From positions 757,845-821,844 of the forward strand of contig NW_019091388.1 of assembly GCF_001949145.1 (NCBI RefSeq): a stretch of DNA of 64,000 nucleotides, in the 5' to 3' direction. The number at the start of each line of letters is the position of its first letter. Position 1 is the stretch's first letter. The notes below the pieces were generated by a model that saw nothing but the letters and a program-made list of their open reading frames with translations, was not told the origin of the DNA and searched no databases. The stretch is from Acanthaster planci (Eukaryota; Echinodermata; Asteroidea; Valvatida; Acanthasteridae). Below, piece by piece: positions 34,101-46,410 of this stretch. The translations under genes and the position numbers were made by a program.

Positions 34101-37100
34101 AAAAACACCCACAGGTCTGGACGTCGTCCAAGATCCCTAAGGACAAACCGCGCCACATACTGGCGAAATCCATTTACCGACCAGAACGCCTGGCTGTACT
34201 ACTCCAGTAAAGAGATCTTGGCTAAGCATGGTATATACCTCATCCAAGACCCACTTGCTACCACCAGAAGGATGTGATGTAGAAGGCTTACAAGGCTGAC
34301 AGGAAGCCAGTATTTCAGAATGGTGACATATCAGTCGTCAGAAATATTATCCCCCACTGCCCATTTCCAGTCCAACTAGCCCAGCCCAGCCTAGTCCACC
34401 TAGGTCTGAGTTATCTACCTTCCAAGCTTGATTTGTCTAGGTTGGTCCAAGGTCTTAATTACCTGGACTTTATCTGTCAAACTCATTATTAAATCGTTTG
34501 GTGTAATATAAAGGTTGGTGTGTCCGCGGTTTGTACCCTAGGAATGGATTCTTAGACTGAGTGAATGCCTTCTGGCATTGTGATTGTAAATTGGTAGTAT
34601 CTTTTTCCATGGATATCTCATTCGGGGTTACTGGTTACCCACCCCTTCGGGTTCAGACACACCAGTCCTTTTACTTATCATCTATCGGAGCATCTTAGTT
34701 GTGGTAAACTCCCTAATTTCATTTATCTATATCTTAACCAAGTTTCAGTCAATCCAATAACAGAAAAATTATGATTTAAGGGATGGAGGAGAGTCTTAGG
34801 TTCATCAATGTGTTTGGTTCAGCTTCTAATATGTAAATGCTAAAGTGCTTAAGGTTTTGACCTTAAGTTTTGTTTTCCGTAGTTTGTTCTTTTGTTTAGT
34901 CTTGTAATTCTTTATCTTGTTTTTGATGGTTTAACAAACACTTTTGGGGGTATTAAGTTATCTGGTTTTTATGTTTAGCTTTAATCAAATCCTGTTTATG
35001 TTAAATTTTAAATCCTAGTTTTATAACTACATCGCCCCAATTGAAATCTGCCCTGGCTGTTTGGATTTACCATGGGTAAATAAAAGAATAAAAACGAATA
35101 ATACTAAAAAATCATATAAAACGAACAGGTGATGCCGATAGAGCACGATCACATGATTTATCGGAAGAATTCACACGATTGAGCAGTCGTAGACATTTGT
35201 CACATAGACGTATCTTATAGAACGTGCATTATTGTGCATTATAGAGGTGATCTTATGGCATTAAGCTTAATAATAAAATTAAAAAAAAAACCGGAATCTA
35301 TCACTTTTGGTTCACAGGAGGCATTCTGTGAATTTCACTCGGGGAAGGTTTTTGTGCAACTTGTCCTATTTACGGGAAGTTATCTCACATTTTCAAAAAC
35401 ATGGCACAAACATACCCTCAAAACCGGTACAACGAAACTTATCATGATAAACGGGCATTTTCATGGTCAGGTGCTGATCAGGCGGGGGTAAAACGTCCTC
35501 CCCCCGCTCTGAGACAAAAAAGGCTTCAAACGGGGACAATATAACTAACGTAAGTGCACCAATACCATTGTTTAAACAATGTATGTTTTGTATGATGTGT
35601 CAGCATCGATTCTACTTGTCCACAAAAAGTAGATGAAAAAAAGGTTTCGGTCTACCTCCTGAAAACCTCCTGGATCCGCCCCTGATGCCTCTTGTAAGAC
35701 CCTGCATGACGGCAACAATTTTACTTTTACCCTTAATCCGTGTCCGCAATTTTCCGTCATTTGGCGGCATGGACTGTTGGTCCCATGCAAGGAAATTGTT
35801 CTCGTCATTATCCATAGCCTTTCATTCTAGTTATATCCACAAACTTCTGTTCAAACGAATTACGATTTCATTTTCAGCTGCCGTTCTTGGAGGGTTTCTG
35901 TACGTGATGGGGGGTAGGGAACTCGTCAACAACATGGATGACCCTTTGAAGTCAGCCTTTAGGTACGACCCTCGTACGGAATCTTGGATCCAGATTGCTG
36001 ATATGAGGAACGCACGAGAAAGCTTTCAGATGGGCGTACTTGATGGAATGATATATGCCATCGGTAGGTTATGAACATCCTTCCAACACGTTACAACCAT
36101 CATAATGGTAGCAACACGACACAGTTGTCTTTGTTTTCAGCATCGTACCTCGTACCTTTATAATGATTATTTCAGAATGATAGTATTTACTCTCAAAATA
36201 CATGGAGCTGAGGAGCTGCAAAGTATGGGCTCTGTGTCTCCGATAAAAAAAAGCCACAATTATTTTGGCACATAATCAGCTAGGTCAAGGAACATTATTG
36301 TTCACTCTATTGTCCGTCCAGGTGTATTAAAATTCTTACCTCAACTGAATATATTGAATGGTTAGTTTCGTTTCGGTTCAGTTTCGCTTCACCGTCCTCC
36401 TGACTGATATAAGGGACAGGAATCTTCTTCCTTTCCTCCTTAGAGAATTTTCGTCCAACTAAAGCAAAGATACGCAAAGATTATCGAAAGGTAAACACTA
36501 AATGAATTTACAATCGAAAAGATACACAGCGGGAAATATTAAATGAAGATATGTCGTTGGTAGGCAATGAAAATTACTAAATTGTTATTATTGTTTTTAT
36601 ACTTCTTCGCTTCTGAAGTGATAACCCATGTACGCTACCAGCCGAATACATGTCCATATTTTTGTTTCCTTTACGTTTTTCCCAGGAGGACGTCAAAGCA
36701 GTGAAATCTCATTGGCTGCTGTCGAGCGTTATAATCCAAGTACCGACCAATGGGAAGAGAGAGCACAACTTTGTGCTCCCAGACGGGGTGTTGCAGTTGC
36801 TGTGCGTGATGGGAAATTGTATGCGGTTGGTGGATCAGGTATTTACGTTCTCTCACAGTGACAAGTGCCAAATGACAGGAGCTGTTAATCACAAGAGTTG
36901 TCGGGAAGAGAGAAATATTAACCCAGTAACATTGATGACCAAGATGTCATGCCGAACTGCTTACAAAGCCAGCTTTGGGGACCAACTCTCATGCTAAATT
37001 TTACAAAACACAGAAATTGCAGGCAATATTATGCTCTCAGTGTTCTGTGAGTACTATGGCTTTCTACTCTGCCATTTTTTGGATATCCTAGAGAAAATGT

Positions 37101-37707
37101 GGACTAGAAAATGTATTCAGCGAGCTCTCTGGAAATTTTGAGAACCTATTCAAGCAGTACATTACAAGTGAGTTGCTGGACTTTCCAGTAAGCTTGCTTA
37201 CATCGACTGTATTGCATCTGACAGACTTAACATGTTTCTCCTTCCCTGTAAAACCTGTTCACAAATGCAGGGAACAGGAAAGTTTCCAACAAAGTTGAAT
37301 GCTACTGCCCAGCCTCCGATACGTGGAAACAAAAGCGAGACCTCCAAACCCCTCGCTTCTTCGCTTCTCTGTCCTCCGTGGGTGACTACCTGTACCTTAC
37401 TGGAGGAGCCACAGTCAACCCCCCCGAAGGCGTCCGATGCGTACCGCAGATCGATCGGTATGAGCCCGGGACAGACACCTGGACGACCCTGCCAGCGGTC
37501 ATGGGGCAACCGCGGGCTGAAGCCGCCAGCTGTTTAGTCGGCAACCGCATCTACATACTGGGAGGGTACTCTTGGGACAAGAAATGCTGGTTGGAGTCCG
37601 TCGAATGCTACGACGTGGAGGCGAGGGAGTGGTCGGAAATAGCAGACTATCCTCAAGCGTACACCGGCATGGCCTGCTGCTGCTTAACACTTCATAAATT
37701 ACCCTGA
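28191..37707 (+). CDS. BTB-BACK-Kelch (KLHL family) protein, 4 coding exons
   Basis: KLHL proteins usually act as substrate adaptors of CUL3 ubiquitin ligases: the BTB/BACK part binds CUL3 and the Kelch propeller binds the substrate. Coding exons are 28191-29415, 35878-36063, 36686-36838 and 37271-37707; all three introns are in phase 1 and the product is 666 aa. Residues 1-95 are a charged, low-complexity extension. BTB is at about 96-218 (LNDVVLAIG, KLVLAACSGYFSELF) and BACK at about 220-325. Six Kelch repeats follow from about 360, with GG doublets in VVALGG, LYVMGG, IYAIGG, LYAVGG, LYLTGG and IYILGG. The last repeat, IYILGGYSWDKK, and the phrase LQSSRTTPRS recall the KLHL26/KLHL9/13/36 group, so I call the family but not the orthologue. 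The first large exon has no intron across BTB-BACK. The start is the first in-frame ATG; an upstream in-frame stretch has no ATG. Confidence 0.92.
29416..32484. other. KLHL intron 1, left part
   Basis: No exon-like segment seen. Contains AT-rich sequence and isolated TACATGTA motifs. Confidence 0.4.
32485..33444. other. Assembly gap (960 N) in KLHL intron 1
   Basis: Any open frames spanning this run are artefacts of unknown bases. Confidence 0.99.
33925..34352 (+). pseudogene. Decayed L1-type LINE ORF1 remnant
   Basis: Translated fragments in shifting frames resemble the L1 ORF1 protein (transposase_22 type). They are VERYSRNYNLRFGGVPE, the equivalent of the SRRNNLRI-GIPE motif; then HRSGRRP; KDKPRHILAK; SSKEILAKHGIYLIQDP; and, just after a stop, KAYKADRKPVFQNGDIS. 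The order is that of an L1 ORF1 RNA-binding and C-terminal domain. At least two frameshifts and stop codons show it is dead. It sits right of the assembly gap in KLHL intron 1; the rest of the element may be in the gap or in the AT-rich stretch to about 35100. Confidence 0.6.
35640..35690 (-). mobile_element. Terminal fragment of a GGATCC-type MITE
   Basis: On the minus strand the segment reads tcaggggcggatccaggagg, matching the end style of the element at 47620-47952. It lies just upstream of the second KLHL exon. Confidence 0.35.
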
Positions 37708-38463
37708 AAACATTGCCCGGCTGCCATTATTATCATTCGAGGAAAACTCACCCTTGTACGCCAGTTATACGAAATTTGGCCATGCTAGTTGTATTATTAT
37801 AGGCCTACTAATTCATAAAAGAATAATATTTCTTTTTTAGATAAAACAAATCTACACAAAAGACTACATACCAATCTTGCGAAAACTTCAACTGTTTGAT
37901 CAACTCTTTAGAGTTTCCCATTTTTAAGTCTTATTATCATAATCAGTTTGTCGGTGTTTTCTAACATTCTTCATCAGTCCTCATAAAAAGAAAAACAAGT
38001 CAATTAGGCCTACAGCTTTCCTTCACAGGCCTAAAGAATATTTAAACTTGCCTAAATCCCACTTCAGAGCCGTGTATCCAGTGACAGGCCTTATAGGAAG
38101 ATCTTTGGACTGCCTTACTTTGTTCGTTTCCGAATAAACTGGATCGCATTTCGACGCACGGGTCCAGCCTTGTACACATTTTTATGTACGTTAGAACGCC
38201 CTGTAGTGAATGTGCATCGCGAGCCCCCAGGCGGTGCACGGCTGTAAAGTTAGCCAATGTTTGCAAAAGAAATTAATCCAATACATTATTTTCATAAATA
38301 CGTTCAAGTTGCTGTAACTTTTTATTCAACGGATGAGATGTATTATACGCTTTATCCGTCAGCAGGCATATTTCAACCAGTAAGACCCATACTGATAAAT
38401 ACGATATATTATGCACGTCTTCAAATTTTAGAAAGGCCCTACTATTGGATTGACATTATGTTA

Positions 38464-38469
38464 AATAAA
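38464..38469 (+). terminator. Possible KLHL poly(A) signal AATAAA
   Basis: First canonical AATAAA noticed downstream of the KLHL stop (37707), implying a ~760-nt 3' UTR. Confidence 0.35.
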
Positions 38470-39636
38470 AACAACACTTTTTCATGCTCACTTGTGTAAA
38501 CTTCAAAAATTGATTATTTTGCTATACTGAAGAAATTAAAAGAAAAGAAAAAACAATGACGACGACAACGAGTGGCGTAAATTTGTGCCAGAAATTGGAG
38601 GGGATGGGGTGGAGACTTGGGGGCGGATGATTTGCCAGGCCGTGGAAATTTGAAATGCGGGGGAGTAGGGTATGAAACCATATGACACGGGGAAGGGGGG
38701 GGGCGATGCTCATGGTACAGATGCACATGTGTAATATGTATTACATTCACGAAGAATCTTATGCAGTGCCATTTATGGCTTTTTTGATTGTCATTTTTTA
38801 AAGGTATGGAATATATCTTTGTTGTTGGGGAACCCGAGAAATTCTTCACAGTACGCTTTAGTTTTTATCACCACGAAAAAGCTGGGGGATGGTTTACATG
38901 CCCACCCCCTCCCTTAAAAAGGGGGGGGTATATACATCCATCCCCGGGATTTACGCCCATGACGACAACCACAACGACACTGACGACAAGAACGGCGTAA
39001 GCTGAGAACTCTGTAGGATAAAGCCTTCAAAGAGCCCGGAGCAGAATTCCCCTTGACATAAACTCCGTTGTCGTCACTCTGCAATTTTTCCTGTGCCGAG
39101 GCGAATGTCATGTGGAGGTCATTTTGACACTAGTTTAATTAAAAATCGGATATGATCTCGCGAAACGTGATTTTTCCAAAATAAGTCAGCAAAAAATGTG
39201 TATTTTTCCGCGTAAGACCATGAACTTCAAAATAATCATCAAAAACACAGATCTTTGCATACATGTCATGTTTCCAAAAATCGGGGGTATGAGAGCAGAG
39301 TTTGAGTAAGGGTGGGGATTTCCCGGCCCCCGCAGTGAGATGGTCGGGAAGAGCAGAGCTCTTTGCTAGGGTTTGAAGAAATGTTCATCTGGCGGGCATG
39401 CCCACATAAGTTTCGTACGTCTGATTGTTCTTGATATGGGTACTCTATGGGAATGCCTGTCAGCCTCTCAACTAAATCGAAACTGCTTGGGATGAAGATT
39501 GAAACAAAAATCTTTTAAGGGAGATGATGTAATAGGCCTACGAATTTTGTGACTTGGATACATCTAGGAAAGCTTCCTTGTATAGTTACTCAGAACTCCC
39601 CTCCTTAAAGCATTAAGTGGGAAAAACTTGGTTTAT

Positions 39637-39835
39637 ATCCGGTTCGTAACTGTGACGTCACGTCGGTTTAAACCACGCCCACTGCACACTCACTGCACAT
39701 ATATAGTGTTACATGCATTGGTCACCGTATGGAACCGTGGAACCAGAAGTTAACGAGCAACTTCAGCGATCGACCAATGGGAGCCTGCAAATCGTGCGCG
39801 TCCGCCCTTTTGACAAAGTCACTTACGAACCGGAT
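39637..39835. mobile_element. ~200-bp MITE, copy 2, with CRE-like site
   Basis: Ends are atccggttcgtaactgtgac and aagtcacttacgaaccggat. TGACGTCA is intact at 39653-39660. It shares accacgcccactgcac and gggagcctgcaaatcgtg with the copy at 58778. Confidence 0.75.
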
Positions 39836-40860
39836 GCTGATGAAAATATCCATATTCATAAGCTGAAGTGAGATGTCACCCAAGTTCGTAGCTCTGTATA
39901 CAAATAATATCACAATAATTGTCTACATTTTTTGTAGTAAGTTAAGTTTAACTTGTTTATAGTGTTAAGCAGCTCATTTCGACAATACCAATGGCCAATA
40001 ATTCCTTCAAGTCTTTATTGGGAATTTTGAAAGGTGAGTGTACTTTTTCTTAGGCTCTTTCGACAACGTTTGCCACGTCTAACAAAAGCAAAACAGCGCA
40101 CTCTTAAAAGTATTGATGAACTTGAATTTCGTAGGAATGTGAAATTACCCCCCCCCCTACCACCTTCTTGTCAAATCCAATGACAAGAAACATTTAGATC
40201 TTTTTGGTATTGTTGTAACACCTTGTAATATGTACGTGTACAAAAACCGACCTCTGCATGTGTCTTTTATACATTCATATTCAGGAGTTTTTGTATTTTG
40301 TCGCCCTAGACTACTCATACGCCAACTTGAACCACGAGGAGTCAAAGTTACCGCTTTTTGTCACTACGAACAGCATTTGATTAAGACGTATGCTACTTCT
40401 ACTCCCATGGCACGTAATACTACACATGTTGACCAAAGATCGCAGCGCTTTACGATCTTTGATGTAGATTGCCAACATTTTCATCAGTTTTCAACAGCTT
40501 GTATACACTACGACAGTACCATAGAGCTAATATAGCTCGAGCTCTCTGGCCAGTGCGCAATGGAAGTGCATTGAGGCCACTTCGACCCAACTCCCCATAC
40601 CTCTGCCAAGTTCTCGACTGAAACAAGAAAATATAAAGGGCGACAAAAGCTATAAAAAGCAAAATTAATTTTAAAAAGATAATAAAAAGCGAAAAGGAGA
40701 AAAGGGGTTCAAAAGCGGCAGTATCGTCTCCTTCCACGTTCACATGTTTGAATTGTAGGTTTGCTGGGCACCCCCAACCCTGCCATACATGGAAAAACTG
40801 ATAATGGCAACGCCTATACTGACAGCATGCATGAATTCAATGCAAGGCCTTGCAATTGTT

Positions 40861-41008
40861 AAAACTGTTCCATTGTGAACAGTTTTCATTAGACAAAAAA
40901 TAGTATTGTGGGAATTATAGTAAAACTGTCTACAGTGACTATGAAAATAAATATTAAAGATTTTTATTCACGTTACTGAAATGCACTGTTCTAAAATTTA
41001 GAACAGTG
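40861..41008. repeat. Two nearby short perfect hairpins
   Basis: AAAACTGTTC (40861-40870) pairs with GAACAGTTTT (40877-40886). CACTGTTCTAAA (40984-40995) pairs with TTTAGAACAGTG (40997-41008). Both stems contain TGTTC/GAACA. They may be ends of a small inverted-repeat element. Confidence 0.4.
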
Positions 41009-42984
41009 GTAAAAAATGTCATTGACAAACACGCTGTACGCTGTGTAAATGCACTTAGTTTTAGTGATGACTGTTTATTTTAAAAACTAAAGCGAAGTTT
41101 ACTTCAAAATGCATATGAAAGTGCTCCATTTTTCCCCACCTACAAAATCTCCATTTCTCAAGGACCTGCGAGTTCAAGGTTGTCACTTCATACAATAAAT
41201 TGATAAGTTTCTGAAGAAAGCTGTTGAGAGTCTTCTTTCAAATCATTTGAGCTAGCTGGAAAAAAAATCGATTCATAATAGATACATTTTCATGCAAGTT
41301 AACCTGCGTCTACAAGTGCTTTAAAAATGACTCAAAAACACGAGTAAAAATACTGTACTTGGCGAGTAACTACACTCTGCAAGTTTTGTCTTAGGTTCAG
41401 TTACTTGCAGTAAAATGTCAAAGCAGATCTTCAAAAATAATCTACCATTTCAAAATCTGTATTATGCGACTTGCAACAATGGTCCATCATGCAACAGTAT
41501 AAAACAAAATTGGTTTAAATGTTCAAAAGGTTGAAAACTCATACAAAATATTCGCATTTCTACAAAAACTAAAATAATTATATACAGTACCATTACTGTT
41601 CATAGCTGTATAGGTAATATTACTGCAATCATACAAGCTGTAACAACAGATTGGGACAACTGAATTCTGTTCTTACATATATGGATTCTTACATACCTAT
41701 ATAGTTATAAAATAAATGCTTCCATGACTCTTGAGTTTAATGTTATTTTTCAAAATGTTCACACCAAAAATAGAAGTGCATTATCTTTGAAAAAACTTAG
41801 TATCTGAACTATTGGGTATGAATTTAAAGTTTTTCAAAGTTAATAATTAGGTAGAAATTAGCTAATGAAGAAACACATATATGTAACACACAGCTAACAA
41901 TTTGTATGGATGTTATATATAAACAGATCTATAACCCGCCATTAATATGAAGAATGAGTACAAACTACCTGTACTTGCAAGCTGTTGCCAATTATCTGTA
42001 TGTACTTTTTGAAAGTGATCTTTCACAAATACGAAAGGTCCAGATGATATGTTGCAAAAACTATTAAACACACATTGGATGTCTCTTGCATGGTTTGTGC
42101 TAAACATTTTTCTAAGGTCCTGTTACTCGCAATGAAATACTATCATCAATGCAAAAACAATTTTTTTTAATTCAGTGTGACTGTCATTATGATCAATCAT
42201 GCATTATGAACAGGAACCAATACAAATATGAACAATTTAAATTGATAGAACGAATGAGAGCGATTAATAAATCATAACACATGTTACTAAAACACAGAAG
42301 AAACTTTTAAAAGAACAAAGTTTGAAAAGCCAGGAAGTTTAGATTATAAAGCCCAAGTATGAGAATCTTAGATAACAACAGGAAATGTATTTCATAATTC
42401 TTGGGTTCTGATGAAAATGCTGCCGTAAATTTTATGATCCTGCAATCAAGCACGCCTTTAAGTGCAAACTGAATGGAATGATTCAGAAATTATCCAGGTA
42501 GGCCTACATGTATTTCGATACTTCTATAACATGTAAAATGACACACAATGTACAAGAAGCACATTATCTCAGTCTCTGTCTCTGAATTGTGGGATGTCAG
42601 CGGCAGCCTGACGCTTAGTGTCACAACTGCTGTACATCACTTCTTTCTGCAAGCTGGTGTGTGTAGGTGTTGCAAGGTCAGTTCAGCCTTTAATTGGTCA
42701 AGCCGTGGCCGGGTTACGGGGTGGGACTTCCAAGTAGGCCCTACGATGACAAAAAAACAAGTTGGGAGGGGAAGATAAATCGTGGCACTTATTCCAAAAG
42801 CAGTTGGGATGGAATGCACGCGTAGCTGAAAATGAAGCAGTGCTTTTATTAAGATAGTGGTGTGATGGACATCTCCTGGAGGTCAGTTGTTTAATTAAAA
42901 GATGTTTCCTCTAAAAAAAAAACCCATCCAGCATCGCTGCTTCACTCTAGTCAAAACTTCATTCAGGAAGTCACACACCCTGTC

Positions 42985-43050
42985 GCACATGAAGCCAGCC
43001 GGGCGGTCGCACATCCAGCCAGCCGGGCAGTCGCACACCCAGTCAGTATA
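42985..43050 (+). repeat. Short tandem repeat (agccagccgggcngtcgcacat)
   Basis: About two and a half copies of a ~28-bp unit containing agccagccgggc and gtcgcacatcc. Confidence 0.5.
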
Positions 43051-43055
43051 TATCC

Positions 43056-43414
43056 GCAGAAAAACAAAAAGACTCAAACGAGAGTAACATGTCAAATCAC
43101 TAATTTAAGGGGAATGACAGACGAAATAAGTGCACGCACAATTAAAACGCAGACAACAGTTAACAGGACAAATATGATCTGGCAAGGGCAGGGCCGATCG
43201 CTTCATGAAGGTAGCAAGAGCTACCCCTGCAGAAAAACAAAAAGATTCAAACGAGAGCAGCATGTCAACACAATAATTTTAGGGGAATGACAGACGAAAT
43301 AAGTGCATGCACAAATAAGTCACAAAACACAGACAACAGTTAACAGGACAAACATGATCTCGCAAAAGCTGGGCCGATCACCTCCTAAGGGTTGCAAGAG
43401 CAACCCCTACTCCC
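43056..43414 (+). repeat. Tandem duplication of a ~175-bp unit
   Basis: The sequence gcagaaaaacaaaaaga at 43056 recurs at 43229. Both copies share ggggaatgacagacgaaata and cagacaacagttaacaggac. They differ at scattered bases and in their last part, gcaagagctacccct versus gcaagagcaacccct. Confidence 0.65.
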
Positions 43415-43819
43415 CACAGAGCAAACTTACTGAACCTTAGTCACTTGCCACATCATTCAGGTAGGCAACCTCATTTCTAGTCGTTAGACTTTCAGTTCGA
43501 CGTGAAGTTATTGCCTGGAAAATATAAGATGAAAAGTTGTAATTCTAAATAATTATATCAATACAGGCAGGCCTGTACATGACCACCTGTTCCGCGTGTT
43601 TATGCAGATACTTCAAATTTCGCGCATTGTGCCGCTCGACGACCACGTGGTACTGAACAAAAAGACTACCTTGGTGAAGTTGGGAGTTACCCGGTGTGAG
43701 TATGCAAACTAACGTCTTTGAATGAAGATATTGCGAAACACCCTGCGGGCCACATTTCATCACCCGTTTAACGTTTGGGCGGGAACTTTAGAAATGGTTA
43801 TGCAAATGTTTTGCCCTAT

Positions 43820-44136
43820 GGGTGCGTTCGATTAGCTTACACGTGTAAATCAAACTTACACGAGAGCGTTCGTTTAGCCATTACGTGATGTTCGTGCCTG
43901 TCCTGGTGTCAGCCACCACTACCCCAGCTGGCGAGCGGGTCTCTGGAGGCTGCCCGAGTGTAATGACGTCACGGATGGACTGTTCGAGCATGAACGTACA
44001 TGATGGAACAAGGCGGGGACTTGACCTTTTTCCCAGAATGCCTTGGAAAACACACTGCAGCGTTCGATAAGCCTCATTTTGAGGCTTCCCTTGAGTGTAA
44101 CACTGGTGTTTTCAGGGAAGCTAATCGAACGCACCC
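43820..44136. mobile_element. 317-bp MITE with perfect terminal inverted repeats
   Basis: The left end is gggtgcgttcgattagctt and the right end is its exact reverse complement, aagctaatcgaacgcaccc: 19 bp with no mismatch. There is no internal coding capacity. A clear target-site duplication is not visible, so the superfamily is left open. Confidence 0.75.
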
Positions 44137-44607
44137 ATTGAGAACAAGAGGGATGCATTGTAGCTTGGTCGATTCTTCAACGGGTGGCTTTTCTCCAGTA
44201 AAGGCAGTGCGGGGTGAGCCCCCAAGAATAATTCATTCTCTTGGCATGTACTGTACATAAAAGAAAATGCTTGTCTCGTCGTATGTGTGAGAGCGCCTGT
44301 TGATATGTTTTATGTCAGGTATGAAAAGGTTTTTGGTGGACAGCGAAACGGCCAGTGCTGTAAAAGCTGAGCTGGGCGGTTTGTTTCCGGCCATTTGTCA
44401 AGCCGTTCATTAAAAAAATAACAAATTTAAAAGAAAAGAAATAAGACATCCACGGGATTTATTTAAGTGCTGCATCCTCAGTCTAACATTTTCTTAGATA
44501 CAAATAAGCAGATCACTTTTTGACTGCTAGTTATATACGAGAGATACAATGCCCCGGACTTTCTCGATCACCCGTGGGGGGGGGGCTGATAGAAAATTTT
44601 CTTTGAA

Positions 44608-44650
44608 TATTTGTTTGTTTGTTTGTTGTTGTTGTTGTTGTTGTTTTTTT
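44608..44650 (+). repeat. (GTTT)n/(GTT)n microsatellite
   Basis: A tttg repeat passes directly into a ttg repeat of about seven units and then a T run. Confidence 0.8.
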
Positions 44651-46019
44651 CGTTTTTCCTATCCCAGGATACGGCAAGTTGTTACTAAGGGAGCATTTTG
44701 TTTCCACATTTGCTAGACAGACGTACGTTTATAGTTGTGCATTAAAAGAAATTGTTATTCGATATTGGTATGTACATTATACGCCCTATACATGATAGAG
44801 TAAGGAAGACGCAGGTGATGTGAAGGCAGCCTTCCCGGAATAAAACAGCGAAAAGTGCGGTTCCAATATTATGATTTGTTCTGAATTTGGGGCTGTGATG
44901 AGATATGTTGCCATTGAAAGCGCCGGTTTTTCACGAATGGTGTTACCGTCTTTCTGTAGGGGAGGGAGGACAAGTAATTTTTACGGCTGAAAAAGTGGAA
45001 TCTTTTCTTAATAACCCCCCCCCCCGGCCCTGGACGCACTGGGATACGCAGTACGGTCGAGTTTGTTGCTAAAAGTGCAGACGATGTTGTCAATGTCAAT
45101 CTCCCGGATTTAAAATGACGGCTTCACCCCCAGCATAGAATAGGACCTAATTTCGTTGATATCCAAGGTTTTGTCCAAAGCTTCTGCACGTGTTACATTC
45201 TGCATACCATCTAAGAATTTAGGATCCCCGGCCATGCAAACTCTCAGCTCAAATAATACAAGTGGGCCCTATACCGTGGCGCTTTACTTTCGTTTTTAGG
45301 CTAGTAATTTCTTTTTAGGAAAATACAGCATAAAACTAAGCAGCATCGGAGAAATCACAAAATTGAAATCAAAATGTTAAAGTTCTGTTTTTTTTTTTAC
45401 ATTCAACTAATTTATCTAGGTTCTGAGGAGCAAATCACTGGGTAAACTTTAAAAACTTGACGCTTGCTGAGTGCATTTCCCTCAATAAAACTTGCTCGGT
45501 CGTTGAAAAAAATGCAAATGTTATTATTCAAAATATATATATATATCCTGAGTCGAAGAAAAAGAATTGCTATTCTCATGCAGTGTCCTTTTTTAGATTT
45601 CAGTATTCAGGGTCGGCACGTTTGTGTCATCCTCTCGAAAGCCCTTGACGGGTATTACTTTGATGTTAAACCCACACCACGATATTGAATCATTCCTGTT
45701 CAGTGTCATCAATTGACTGATTTTTCAAAATCAAGCAAAGATGTGCACTATTTGGAAGAGCACCAAGAATCATTTAAAAACCTTCAGAATCTTCAGGGAA
45801 AGGTTTTCATGGGAAACAGGAGTGATGGTTTAATTGGTTAACCCTTTCCCTTCAACCATAGAGTAAGGACCAGCTCCACCACCATGGCCCGCCGCGCGAT
45901 ATAGTGCAGGTACAAACTCAATTACAATAAAAATCAACAGAGGAATTTCTGCTAAAAGAGATTTTGCTCGCGCGTGCTGTAGTTGAAAATTTGCATCGTG
46001 AAATTTACGAATGAATGAT

Positions 46020-46410
46020 ATCTCCGAAATGGAGGACGAAAAGTGGCCATCTGCTTTTCTGCTATCACAATCGTAGAAAAGCAGATTGTTTTCTCTAACC
46101 GGCAATTTTCCACTTTTCTGCCACCTCAAAAAGCAGAACAAACATTTTTTCTATTTTCCTGCTTTTCTGCTTTAAGAAAAGCAGATTTTACCTTTTCTTC
46201 GTTTTTTTAAGTTCGCTGGTGGTCGAGAAGTGGCCATCTTATGGAGGACGGAAAGTGGGCATCTGCTTTTCTCCCATCGAACAGGCAGAAATGAGAATCA
46301 GACGTTTTGACAACAACCGTGAATTCTACTTTTCTGCTTTTTTCAGTTTGATACCTGAAAAGCAGATTTCACACAGGCGGCCGAAAAGTGGCCATCTGCT
46401 TTTCTGCCTT
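46020..46410. repeat. Cluster of interspersed GTGGCCATCTGCTTTTCTGC copies
   Basis: The 20-bp core occurs exactly at about 46043 and 46388, with two partial or altered copies near 46230 and 46255. Between them the shorter word gcttttctgc or its complement gcagaaaagc is scattered in both orientations, for example gaaaagcagatt near 46076 and gcttttctgctttaagaaaagcag near 46165, so local hairpins can form. Confidence 0.6.

Noticed and set aside
39990-40032. ATG exon (MANNSFKSLLGILK) followed by gtgagt
   Set aside because: No downstream exon in phase could be found; the nearest acceptor would make an impossibly short intron and leads to a stop.
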